Positions 1 through 5,881 of a stretch of 7,424 nucleotides of DNA are shown piece by piece. The stretch lies in the NCBI GenBank assembly GCA_014379275.1, contig JACMMA010000067.1, positions 1-7,424 on the forward strand, given 5' to 3'. Positions within the stretch are counted from its first letter, which is position 1, and every line of letters begins with the position of its first letter. This DNA is from Armatimonadota bacterium. Its GTDB lineage: Bacteria > Armatimonadota > Armatimonadia > Armatimonadales > Armatimonadaceae. The position numbers were made by a program, and so were the translations under genes. Below the pieces are notes generated by a model. The model saw only the letters and a program-made list of their open reading frames with translations, was not told where the DNA came from and searched no databases.

Positions 1-255
1 GAAGAATCCGCCGCGGATAGGCGACTGCGATGTAAAACTGGGGAAGATGACTCCCAGCGTATCGGTTTGTTTGCGCACCAATGCGCGTGCTACGGCAGAG
101 GGGTGGTAGCCGAGTTCTCGGGCTGCGATACGAACGCGTTCCTTGGTCCCGGTAGCGATCTGTGCTCCCGAACTGTTATTGAGGACTTTGGAAACGGTCC
201 CTAACGATACGCCCGCACGGGCGGCTACTTCGCGGATGGATACCGGCATCGGCAT
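1..255 (-). CDS. LacI-family transcriptional repressor, N-terminal part (truncated by window edge)
   Basis: This is the N-terminal DNA-binding part of a LacI/GalR-family repressor, a dimeric regulator that usually senses a sugar or related ligand. Only 85 codons are in the window; the ligand-binding domain lies beyond position 1. The protein begins MPMPVSIREVAARAGVSLGT. Residues about 5-27 form the helix-turn-helix (IREVAARAGVS then GTVSKVLNN). The hinge-helix region follows (RVRIAARELGYHPSAVARAL, about 44-63), and residues 64-75 (VRKQTDTLGVIF) start the first strand of the periplasmic-binding-protein-like core. The stretch SSGAQIATGT between recognition helix and hinge is a little longer than in E. 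coli LacI. Start choice: ATG at 255, with a second ATG two codons on at 249 equally possible; the Shine-Dalgarno signal is weak (GAAAG). Family assignment is firm; the ligand and regulon cannot be read from here. A consensus promoter and operator lie directly upstream. Confidence 0.93.
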   Translation of the reverse strand, partial: MPMPVSIREVAARAGVSLGTVSKVLNNSSGAQIATGTKERVRIAARELGYHPSAVARALVRKQTDTLGVIFPSFTSQSPIRGGFF

Positions 256-286
256 GGTTTACTTTCAGCTAAACGGAAAGGCTTTT

Positions 287-302
287 CGGAAAACCTTTTC
301 CG
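287..302. promoter_or_regulatory. LacI-type operator palindrome over the transcription start
   Basis: Two perfect 7-bp inverted arms, CGGAAAA (287-293) and TTTTCCG (296-302), flank a 2-bp CC centre. Operators of LacI/GalR members are typically even palindromes of 14-18 bp with GAAA/TTTC arms and a CG or GC centre, so shape and composition fit, although the centre here is CC. The site begins 3 bp downstream of the -10 hexamer and covers the predicted start, where a bound repressor would block initiation. Autoregulation by the adjacent gene product is the simplest inference; binding is not demonstrated. Confidence 0.7.
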
Positions 303-304
303 TG

Positions 305-333
305 ATTATACGTGTGGTTAGCCGCGCTGTCAA
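305..333 (-). promoter_or_regulatory. Consensus sigma-70-type promoter of the lacI-family gene
   Basis: Read on the minus strand, TTGACA (328-333) and TATAAT (305-310) are separated by exactly 17 bp, a perfect match to the primary sigma-factor consensus in both hexamers. Transcription would begin near position 298, leaving an untranslated leader of about 43 nt before the regulator's ATG. The site sits in the 105-bp gap between the ThyX-like gene stop (361) and the regulator start. It is therefore the regulator's own promoter and not read-through from the upstream gene. Confidence 0.88.
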
Positions 334-360
334 GAGGGCGGCGGAAAACTGTCCGGGAAA

Positions 361-1755
361 CTATTCAGGTTCCGCGCTACCTTCGAGAATCAGGCCGCGC
401 GTTTCGGGGTAGCGTTCGTACCAGAGCGCGAGAGCGTCGCGCAAATGTTCGGCGTAACGGTAATGCGAACCCGTGCCAGTGCGAAGTTCGGCTTCGTAGA
501 TGAACTTGTCGGCGGTGGTGGTGTGCTCGAAGGGGAACTGCGTGCCGAGAAGCGCGAAATAGATCCCCGCCTCCCTGCCCTTCTGTAGAAAATGCTTCGC
601 CTGCCTGGAAAGGACGCGCCCCATCTCGCCGAGCGTCCGGTATTCGGATGACGATTCGGGCAGTTGATCTGTCGCGAAATAGAATCCGACCGGCGAGAGC
701 GGGCAATGTTTGGTCCCGGTACGGTGCCGATTCAGGTCTCGGATTTCCGCGAACGCGACCGCATCCCATCCGAAGCGTACCCCCGTCTGGCGCACGGTTT
801 CTCCTATGTACGCGTACCGGTTGTCGTGCAAACTCAGGTCATTGGCGAACTGTCCGAACGCGCCAGCATAGGGTTCCCAAACATCCAAGCGAGCCTTCGG
901 AGGACGCTCGGACGAGAGTTCGTTCTCGATCAAGTGGACGTTCCCCCCGGCACCGCGCCATGTTTCCCACTCCCGCACCTGCCCCGCGACGAGCGACGGT
1001 TTCTCGACCGCATGCCGCAAAAGACGCGGCGCGACAAGCGCAAGCTCGTCCCGTACCATCCCGCCGAGTTTCCTCGCTTCCGGGAGCGGGTGCGACAGGA
1101 GGTGCTGGCAGAGCGTCACCCACGCCCGCGCGGACTGCACCATCATAACGTTGGTCTTCGCCGCGACGGGCAGGAAATACCGCGCCCGGTCGAACGCGTA
1201 ATTGCGCCGCATCCGTGCTACGGTGCGTTTCGCTTTATCGGACGGGTCGTCTAAAAGTTTTCGCGGGATGCGCGTGATTTCCGGGTTCGCGTCCGCGACA
1301 CCCTCCCAGAAGGTGACGGCCTCGGCGTAGGCGTTGAAAGCGTCCCCCATCGCCAACTCCCACTCGCCGCGCAGATCGTCCGGCATACCCAATGTTTCCG
1401 CGTCTACTAGTCCTTCCGCGCCCATGCGGATATAACGAGTGGACGATTCCTGCCCGCCCGCGACGGGGCATAGTGCCCAGACAAGATACGCCAGCAGGAG
1501 CGACACGCCGTCCATAAATAGTGCGACGGGGGCCATATCGGCGATACTCTGGTGACCATAGTCCACCATTTTGAAGATCGAATCGACCGATTTGTCCGGG
1601 TTGTCGGGGTCGATTTTGGCGAGAATCGCCTCCAAGCCGTCGTCGGAGCGGGAGTAGCGTGCCCCGGTCGCCGCGAGCAGTTCCGGGGTCAGGGCGGGGC
1701 GACCGGCGGCGTTTGCGGCGTCGGTCGGGCGCAAAGAAACATGGGTGACTTTCAT
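361..1755 (-). CDS. thyX: ThyX-like flavin-dependent thymidylate synthase homologue, double-length
   Basis: This is a 464-residue relative of FAD-dependent thymidylate synthase (ThyX, Thy1 family), which makes dTMP from dUMP with FAD, NADPH and methylene-tetrahydrofolate. Ordinary ThyX is about 220-250 residues and acts as a tetramer with active sites shared between subunits. Here two ThyX-like halves seem fused. The first (about 50-200) has YGHQSIAD (66-73), an equivalent of the conserved His region, a GVS segment (83-85) and GQESSTRYI (101-109), matching the SxR end of the family signature, but it lacks the RHR. The second half (about 290-445) has RHRTGTKHCPLS (343-354), carrying the RHR, but no SxR after it. 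Whether it still methylates dUMP is uncertain. Start chosen at ATG 1755 (MKVTHVSLRP), 10 bp after the aminotransferase stop; an in-frame ATG at 1803 would overlap that gene by 38 bp. No clear ribosome-binding site precedes 1755. It is the last gene of the minus-strand group. Confidence 0.8.
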   Translation of the reverse strand: MKVTHVSLRPTDAANAAGRPALTPELLAATGARYSRSDDGLEAILAKIDPDNPDKSVDSIFKMVDYGHQSIADMAPVALFMDGVSLLLAYLVWALCPVAGGQESSTRYIRMGAEGLVDAETLGMPDDLRGEWELAMGDAFNAYAEAVTFWEGVADANPEITRIPRKLLDDPSDKAKRTVARMRRNYAFDRARYFLPVAAKTNVMMVQSARAWVTLCQHLLSHPLPEARKLGGMVRDELALVAPRLLRHAVEKPSLVAGQVREWETWRGAGGNVHLIENELSSERPPKARLDVWEPYAGAFGQFANDLSLHDNRYAYIGETVRQTGVRFGWDAVAFAEIRDLNRHRTGTKHCPLSPVGFYFATDQLPESSSEYRTLGEMGRVLSRQAKHFLQKGREAGIYFALLGTQFPFEHTTTADKFIYEAELRTGTGSHYRYAEHLRDALALWYERYPETRGLILEGSAEPE

Positions 1756-1765
1756 CGCGTCGTTA

Positions 1766-2878
1766 TTATACGCCGAAAAATTCGCGCACGGTGACGGCAA
1801 CATATTCGCGGTGTTCCGGTTTCAGTTCCGGCATGATCGGGATGGAAAGCACTTCGCCCGTCGCCGTTTCCGAATGCGGCAAATCACCCGGTTTGCCGCC
1901 GTAGGTAAGATACGCCTCCTCCAAATGGAGCGACCCCGGGTAGTAAATACCGGACCCGACCCCATGCTCGGCCAGAAACGCCTTCAGGTCGTCGCGCCGC
2001 CCCCCGGTGACCCGGAGCGTGTACTGGTGGTAGGTGTGTACATTTTCCGGCGCGGTGTAGGGGATTGTCAGTCCCCGGATTCCCTGAAGCGCGCTGTCGT
2101 AGTAGGCGGCGTTCTGTCGGCGAGATTCATTCCAAGCGGCGATGCACGGCAGTTTCACTTGCAAAACAGCGGTCTGGATGGCATCCAGGCGCGAACAAAG
2201 CCCGACATATTTGTAACGGTACGTCCCCTTAGAACCATGAAAGCGCAGGTAACGCAGTTTTTCGGCGAGTTCTTCGTCGTCGGTGAGGACCATCCCCCCG
2301 TCCCCCGCCGCACCTAAATTTTTGGTAGGGAAGAATGACAGGGTTGAGAACAGCGACCATTTCGCCACCTCGGAGCCATGATGATAGCAACCGATCGCCT
2401 GCGCGGCGTCGCCGATGAGCGGCAAGTTGTGCGCCCTGGAAATCGCCGTGAGTGCGGTCATATCCGCCATCTGCCCGAAAAGGTGTACCGGAATTATCGC
2501 CTTTGTGCGCGGCGTGATCTTACGCGCGGTGTCCACCGGATCGAGGTTGTACGTTAACGGGTCAATATCGGCGAAGACCGGAGTCAGTCCAAGGAGCGCA
2601 ATGGTTTCCGCAGTCGCCACAAAAGTAAACGGGGTGGTGATGACCTCGTCTCCGGGTTTGAGATCGAGTGCCATCAGCGAGAGGAGAAGCGCGTCGGTGC
2701 CACTGTTGAGCGCGATGCCGAACCGGACCCCGCTCATTCGGGCGATCTGGTTTTCAAGATCCGCTGTCGCCGGGGTCAGACCGAACATTCCGGTCGCTAA
2801 AACATCTAAAACCGCCGCGTCTATCTCGCTTTTGAGCGCGGCGTATTGCGCGGGCAAATCCGCCATCGAAACTTTCAT
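1766..2878 (-). CDS. DegT/DnrJ/EryC1/StrS-family PLP-dependent sugar aminotransferase
   Basis: A 370-residue, full-length member of the DegT/DnrJ/EryC1/StrS family (fold type I PLP enzymes), which transfer an amino group from glutamate or glutamine to a keto group on a nucleotide sugar in the cytoplasm. Visible landmarks (numbered from ATG 2878) are SGTDAL (59-64), the PLP-phosphate binding loop; FTFVATAE (84-91); the GDAAQAIG segment (156-163), whose Asp157 contacts the PLP ring nitrogen; and SFFPTKNLGAAGDGG (181-195), with the Schiff-base lysine at 186. The start MKVSMADLPAQY matches the usual family beginning; the GTG one codon upstream is less likely. No strong Shine-Dalgarno sequence is seen. 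The keto-sugar substrate (3-keto or 4-keto, dTDP-, UDP- or GDP-linked) cannot be told from sequence alone. Its neighbours are nucleotide-sugar pyrophosphorylases, which supports a role in building an amino sugar for a surface glycan or secondary metabolite. Confidence 0.95.
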   Translation of the reverse strand: MKVSMADLPAQYAALKSEIDAAVLDVLATGMFGLTPATADLENQIARMSGVRFGIALNSGTDALLLSLMALDLKPGDEVITTPFTFVATAETIALLGLTPVFADIDPLTYNLDPVDTARKITPRTKAIIPVHLFGQMADMTALTAISRAHNLPLIGDAAQAIGCYHHGSEVAKWSLFSTLSFFPTKNLGAAGDGGMVLTDDEELAEKLRYLRFHGSKGTYRYKYVGLCSRLDAIQTAVLQVKLPCIAAWNESRRQNAAYYDSALQGIRGLTIPYTAPENVHTYHQYTLRVTGGRRDDLKAFLAEHGVGSGIYYPGSLHLEEAYLTYGGKPGDLPHSETATGEVLSIPIMPELKPEHREYVAVTVREFFGV

Positions 2879-2920
2879 CACGTTTTTTCAGACACCAATC
2901 TAACTACTCTGATTCTTATT

Positions 2921-2991
2921 TTTAGTCGGTTTGTTTTTTTGTCCTGCCCGGACGGGGCCAACCGGGCAGGACAAAAAATAAACTGACTAAA
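2921..2991. repeat. Large intergenic palindrome with T-tract before and A-tract after the hairpin
   Basis: The core is a perfect 17-bp inverted repeat. TTTTTT plus GTCCTGCCCGG (2935-2951) pairs with CCGGGCAGGAC plus AAAAAA (2962-2978), around a 10-nt loop (2952-2961). It extends imperfectly outward: TTTAGTCGGTTTG (2921-2933) mirrors TAAACTGACTAAA (2979-2991), with one extra T on the left. The two mismatches would be G-U wobbles in plus-strand RNA and A-C mismatches in minus-strand RNA. The right arm includes the stop codon (2987-2989) of the nucleotidyltransferase gene. It resembles a terminator stem but lacks a U-tract downstream on either strand: the Ts come before the stem and the As after it. 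It may act as an mRNA 3'-stabilising or processing hairpin, or be an extragenic palindromic element. It occurs once in this window. Confidence 0.85.
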
Positions 2992-4081
2992 CGACCCGCG
3001 TCCCCTTAGCAAGGAGTGTGTTCGCAGCGAACACAGACGAGATCGTAACTACGACATCTTCTTCCACACGGCACCCGTTATCCATGATGACATTCGACAG
3101 GTTCACCCCATCGCCGATGACCACGCCATCTTCCAGGATGCAGTTCGTCAGCGTCGCGTTGCTTCCCACCCGGCAATTCGGCCCGATCACGCTCCGTCCG
3201 ACGATCGACGCTCCGGCCCCGATGCGGGCGTTTTTCCCGATGTGGACCGTCGGGGCGATATGCGCCGTCTCATCCACGACCGCACCGTCCTCCGCCCAGT
3301 ATCCGCGTTCGGTCCATGCGCCGGGAACATCCACCGTAATCTCGTGATTCAAAATCGCATCCGTCGCCTGTCGATATTGCTCCGCGCGTCCGATATCGAG
3401 CCAGTATCCGGTGGCATGGAACGCGTAAACCGGCTTGTTCTGCTCCAACATCTGCGGGTACGTTTCCCGTTCGATGGAAACCGGGCGCCCCGTCGGGATC
3501 TGATCCAGAGCTTCCGGTTCCATAATGTAGATACCCGCATTGATGTAATCCGTGCCGGTGGGTTCGACGTTGGGGTTCGCCGCGAGCATCTTCTTGGTTG
3601 CCTCGCTCGGCTCGCGGAACTCACGCACACGCCCCTGCTCGTCCGTAATGATCACCCCATACGGAGACGGCGAGGGAACATCCTTCAGGGTCAGCGTGAC
3701 GAGGGCATGGTTCTCCTTGTGGAACCGGATAATCTCGGACAAGTCGAAGTCGGTTAGAACGTCGCCGTTCAACACGACGAAAGTGTCACGCCCGGTAAGG
3801 TTTTGTGCGTTTTTAATCGCTCCTGCCGTTCCCAGCGGCGTCTCCTCGATGGCATACCGCATCGAAACGCCGAACTTCGAGCCGTTCCCGAAGTGGTTCT
3901 GTATCCTGTCCGCCATATAGTTCGTGCAGAAAATAATCTCGTCCATGCCGTGTTGTTTGAGTAAAGCGACTTGATACTCTAAAAAAGCGCGGTTCACAAC
4001 GGGGATTAGCGGTTTGGGGCGCGTGTAGGTCAGCGGACGAAGACGGGTACCCGCCCCGCCGGCGATAATTATGCCCTTCAT
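2987..4081 (-). CDS. Sugar-1-phosphate nucleotidyltransferase, mannose-1-phosphate guanylyltransferase-like, with beta-helix tail
   Basis: A 364-residue NDP-sugar pyrophosphorylase that joins a sugar-1-phosphate to an NTP, releasing pyrophosphate. The N-terminal Rossmann-like nucleotidyltransferase domain (1 to about 240) has the signature GGAGTRLRPLT (8-18) with PKP (22-24), EETPLGTAGA (79-88), the metal-binding NGDV (105-108), NAGIYI (181-186) and YWLDIG (226-231). The C-terminal part (about 265-364) is a left-handed beta-helix of hexapeptide repeats (HIAPTVHIGKNARIGAGASI and following). Length and layout match the bacterial and eukaryotic GDP-mannose pyrophosphorylase (GMPP) group best. 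A glucose-1-phosphate thymidylyltransferase or uridylyltransferase role is possible, because nucleotide choice is hard to read from motifs. Its ATG overlaps the galU stop as ATGA (4078-4081), and a strong AAGGAG ribosome-binding site (4093-4098) lies inside the end of galU, 11 nt ahead. The two genes are thus co-transcribed and probably translationally coupled. Confidence 0.92.
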   Translation of the reverse strand: MKGIIIAGGAGTRLRPLTYTRPKPLIPVVNRAFLEYQVALLKQHGMDEIIFCTNYMADRIQNHFGNGSKFGVSMRYAIEETPLGTAGAIKNAQNLTGRDTFVVLNGDVLTDFDLSEIIRFHKENHALVTLTLKDVPSPSPYGVIITDEQGRVREFREPSEATKKMLAANPNVEPTGTDYINAGIYIMEPEALDQIPTGRPVSIERETYPQMLEQNKPVYAFHATGYWLDIGRAEQYRQATDAILNHEITVDVPGAWTERGYWAEDGAVVDETAHIAPTVHIGKNARIGAGASIVGRSVIGPNCRVGSNATLTNCILEDGVVIGDGVNLSNVIMDNGCRVEEDVVVTISSVFAANTLLAKGTRVV

Positions 4082-4950
4082 TCCACGGTAGACTCCTTAT
4101 TTGCAGTTAAAATGGTCGATAATTCGCGGCGAAAATTCGCCCCTGTCTCGGCGTCCGCGAGCGCAAATAGCACGAATGCCCGGTAGTACGAATCGAACCC
4201 ACCGATATCATGGCGCGTTTCGTCGTGTCGTAGCGGCACGGCGAGTCCGGGATGCCCGTTCGCGAGAAGAGCACGGAGCGCGTCGGTCAATTGCACCTCG
4301 CCCTTATCATCCGGGACAGTCGTTCGGAGCGCATCGAATACAGCATGAGGTAGCACATACCGTGCCGCGGCGGCGAAGTTGCTCGGAGCGGACTCCGCCT
4401 TCGGCTTTTCGACGATCCCTTTGATCGCGAAAGCAACGCCGCTACGGTCGCCATTTTCTGCCGGATCGACGATGCCATAGCGCGAGATCTTTTCGGGCGG
4501 CACTTGCTGGACCGCAAGCCCCACAGTGCGCACGTCGCCCGCGCACGATTCGATCAACCTCCCCGTCATCCCGCCGACAACTGGTTCACTCATCACCGCA
4601 TCGCCGAGAGCCACAAGGACCGGCTCGTTTTCTTCGAGGAACGATTGTGCCCGCAGAACGGCGTCCCCCAGTCCGTGCATCGTTTGTTGGAGCGCGTACC
4701 GGCATTCGATTCCCGATTCCGGGTCACGGTCCCCGAACGCCCCGCGCAGAACCGCTTCTTTCACCGGCGATGTCACGAACACAATTCGTTTGATACCCGA
4801 TGCCGCCAGTTCGCTAACCAGATGCTGCAATGCCGTCCGGCGCCCCAGCGGTAGCAGCTCCTTCGGAACGGCATCCGAGAGTGGGCGCATCCGACTCCCG
4901 AGACCTGCCGCAGGGACGATTGCTGTAGTGATACCGCGTTGCGTATTCAT
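4078..4950 (-). CDS. galU: UTP-glucose-1-phosphate uridylyltransferase (GalU)
   Basis: A 290-residue GalU-type enzyme that forms UDP-glucose from UTP and glucose-1-phosphate, a precursor of polysaccharides, glycolipids and other nucleotide sugars; cytoplasmic. Landmarks in order are IVPAAGLGSRMRP (11-23), the nucleotide-binding loop; VPKELLPLG (28-36), typical of GalU; QQTMHGLGDAV (88-98), the counterpart of the family's Q...GLGHAV motif; LGDAV (115-119) with the metal-binding Asp117; RYGIV (157-161); EKP (181-183); GEVQLTDAL (217-225), the GalU hallmark; and HDIGGFDSYYRA (248-259). Length is close to the usual 290-300, so it looks intact. The start at 4950 is supported by the conserved N-terminus, but the sequence just upstream is pyrimidine- and A-rich with no Shine-Dalgarno element. 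It is the first gene of the minus-strand group and sits behind a terminator-like leader hairpin. The family is clear; specificity for glucose-1-phosphate is inferred from GalU-specific motifs. Confidence 0.93.
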   Translation of the reverse strand: MNTQRGITTAIVPAAGLGSRMRPLSDAVPKELLPLGRRTALQHLVSELAASGIKRIVFVTSPVKEAVLRGAFGDRDPESGIECRYALQQTMHGLGDAVLRAQSFLEENEPVLVALGDAVMSEPVVGGMTGRLIESCAGDVRTVGLAVQQVPPEKISRYGIVDPAENGDRSGVAFAIKGIVEKPKAESAPSNFAAAARYVLPHAVFDALRTTVPDDKGEVQLTDALRALLANGHPGLAVPLRHDETRHDIGGFDSYYRAFVLFALADAETGANFRRELSTILTANKESTVE

Positions 4951-4963
4951 AACAAATTGAAAG

Positions 4964-5010
4964 AAAAAAGGACGCCTAACCGGGTGGCAACCTTGCCGTC
5001 CAGTGCGTCC
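4964..5010 (-). terminator. Leader terminator hairpin in front of galU (candidate attenuator)
   Basis: On the minus strand a 41-nt hairpin (5010 to 4970) is followed directly by six T (4969-4964), ending 13 nt before the galU ATG. It has three stacked helices: GGACGC with GCGTCC (outer), ACTGG with CCGGT (one G-U pair), and GGCA(A) with (T)TGCC at the tip. A symmetric AC/AC internal loop separates the upper two helices and a TAG bulge sits on the 3' side. This is a standard intrinsic-terminator form. No minus-strand gene ends nearby, because the neighbouring gene diverges, so it should act on the galU leader itself. Upstream in the leader GGGTG (5019-5015) could pair with CACCC (4986-4982) in the hairpin, giving a possible competing fold. 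Confidence 0.72.
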
Positions 5011-5038
5011 GTATCACCCACCTATTCCAGATTGACTT

Positions 5039-5067
5039 AGCATAACACAGATAATTTTTCGTGTCAA
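5039..5067 (-). promoter_or_regulatory. Promoter of the galU group
   Basis: On the minus strand TTGACA (5062-5067) is followed after 17 bp by TATGCT (5039-5044). The -10 hexamer is a 4/6 match, compensated by an extended -10 TGT directly in front of it. The predicted start is near 5032, giving a leader of about 82 nt that contains the terminator hairpin at 4964-5010. It lies in the 158-bp gap between galU and the divergent membrane-protein gene. Confidence 0.7.
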
Positions 5068-5108
5068 AATCGGGCGGCGGTAAGCGTAACTAAAATCGCG
5101 GCAGAGCG

Positions 5109-5774
5109 TTGTATGTCAATGTGAGTGTTTTTTTATTATTACTCGTTGCCCTGTTTATCGCCTATCGCTTCGTCTCGGACAGGGCGGATGAGGCGCGGCA
5201 GACGGCGCGCGACACACAAAAAATCGCCCAGCGGCGTGCCGCGCTGGTCCGTGCGCCGGATTCCCCTTCCGCGTACGAGTCGCTCGGGGATGCGTTGCGT
5301 GAAGCCAGTCGATACGCGGAAGCGCGGGCTTCCTACGAAACCGCGCGAGGCATGATGCAGGATCACGAGGCGACCGGTGCTGGTCACTTGGGCGGAGGCG
5401 GGCTGGACAATAAAATCCGGTTGGTTTCGCTGGACATTTCGGAGGAGCGAGAACGCCCAAAATCGTACGTCGCGCAGATCGTTCGTCGCGAGACGGTCTG
5501 TCGGCAATGCGGATGCATCAATGCACCCGACGCGCACCATTGTGTCCAGTGTGGAGCGGGATTATTGACCAATACATTCCTCGACGCGTGGCAACGCGAC
5601 GACGTTCGCCACCCGATCTTGCGCGAGGTCCGCGAGGGCGCGGTGATAATCTCCGTCGTCCTGCTGGCCGTTTATCTGGCGTCGTGGATGCCGATCGAGA
5701 TAAAAGGTGTTCTGTTACTTTCTACCATCATCGTGCTGGCTATCAAAGGACTGCGCGCGATAACCGACAAATGA
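5109..5774 (+). CDS. Membrane protein with single TPR and zinc ribbon, function unknown
   Basis: A protein of about 221 residues that I do not recognise as a named family. Visible parts: an N-terminal hydrophobic segment (about 5-22, VFLLLLVALFIAYRF); a charged, Ala/Arg-rich stretch (23-50) that is probably helical; one TPR-like repeat (about 52-84; AYESLGDALREA then RYAEARASYETA); a Gly-rich linker (91-99); a zinc ribbon with Cys131-x2-Cys134 and Cys145-x2-Cys148 (CRQC and CVQC, plus Cys136); and two closely spaced hydrophobic helices (about 176-194 and 197-213). The zinc ribbon presumably faces the cytoplasm. The start is uncertain: TTG at 5109, or GTG at 5121 giving MSVFLLLLVAL; neither has a clear ribosome-binding site. 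It diverges from galU and precedes dps by 107 bp, with no obvious terminator between. A role in membrane-linked protein interaction is a guess from the TPR only. Confidence 0.8.
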   Translation: MYVNVSVFLLLLVALFIAYRFVSDRADEARQTARDTQKIAQRRAALVRAPDSPSAYESLGDALREASRYAEARASYETARGMMQDHEATGAGHLGGGGLDNKIRLVSLDISEERERPKSYVAQIVRRETVCRQCGCINAPDAHHCVQCGAGLLTNTFLDAWQRDDVRHPILREVREGAVIISVVLLAVYLASWMPIEIKGVLLLSTIIVLAIKGLRAITDK

Positions 5775-5881
5775 AGGCGAGACGGTTGGTATTTTCCGGT
5801 GCGGTTGTGGGTATACAAGATGCAGAGCGACCGTGGGATGATTCCCGGATCGCGAAAAGACTTTAACGGAGAAACAACCTG

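Noticed and set aside
664..1254. 196-residue plus-strand open frame opposite the ThyX-like gene
   Set aside because: Low-complexity Arg/Pro-rich translation without a family match, fully antisense to a recognisable protein; treated as a shadow frame.
1756..1803. Longer start of the ThyX-like gene at 1803
   Set aside because: It would add 16 residues (MLPSPCANF...) encoded inside the end of the aminotransferase gene, with no better ribosome-binding site and no resemblance to the family N-terminus.
2934..2978. Intrinsic terminator for the nucleotidyltransferase gene
   Set aside because: The stem is strong, but the bases after it are A on both strands and the T-tract lies before it, so it lacks the required U-tract. 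Annotated as a palindrome instead.
5032..5096. Plus-strand promoter for the membrane-protein gene (TTGACT at 5032, GATAAT at 5050-5055, TAAAAT at 5091-5096)
   Set aside because: No pair of boxes has acceptable spacing: TTGACT to GATAAT is 12 bp, and TAAAAT has no -35. A promoter must exist nearby, but I cannot place it.
5786..5817. Possible dps promoter TTGGTA with TATACA
   Set aside because: The spacer is 20 bp and neither box is strong; not supported enough to annotate.
5771..5866. 31-codon open frame beginning MKARRLVFSG, overlapping the membrane-protein stop as ATGA
   Set aside because: The ATGA overlap is suggestive, but there is no ribosome-binding site, no recognisable domain, and it fills only the gap before dps. 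It is more likely chance; conservation in relatives would be needed.
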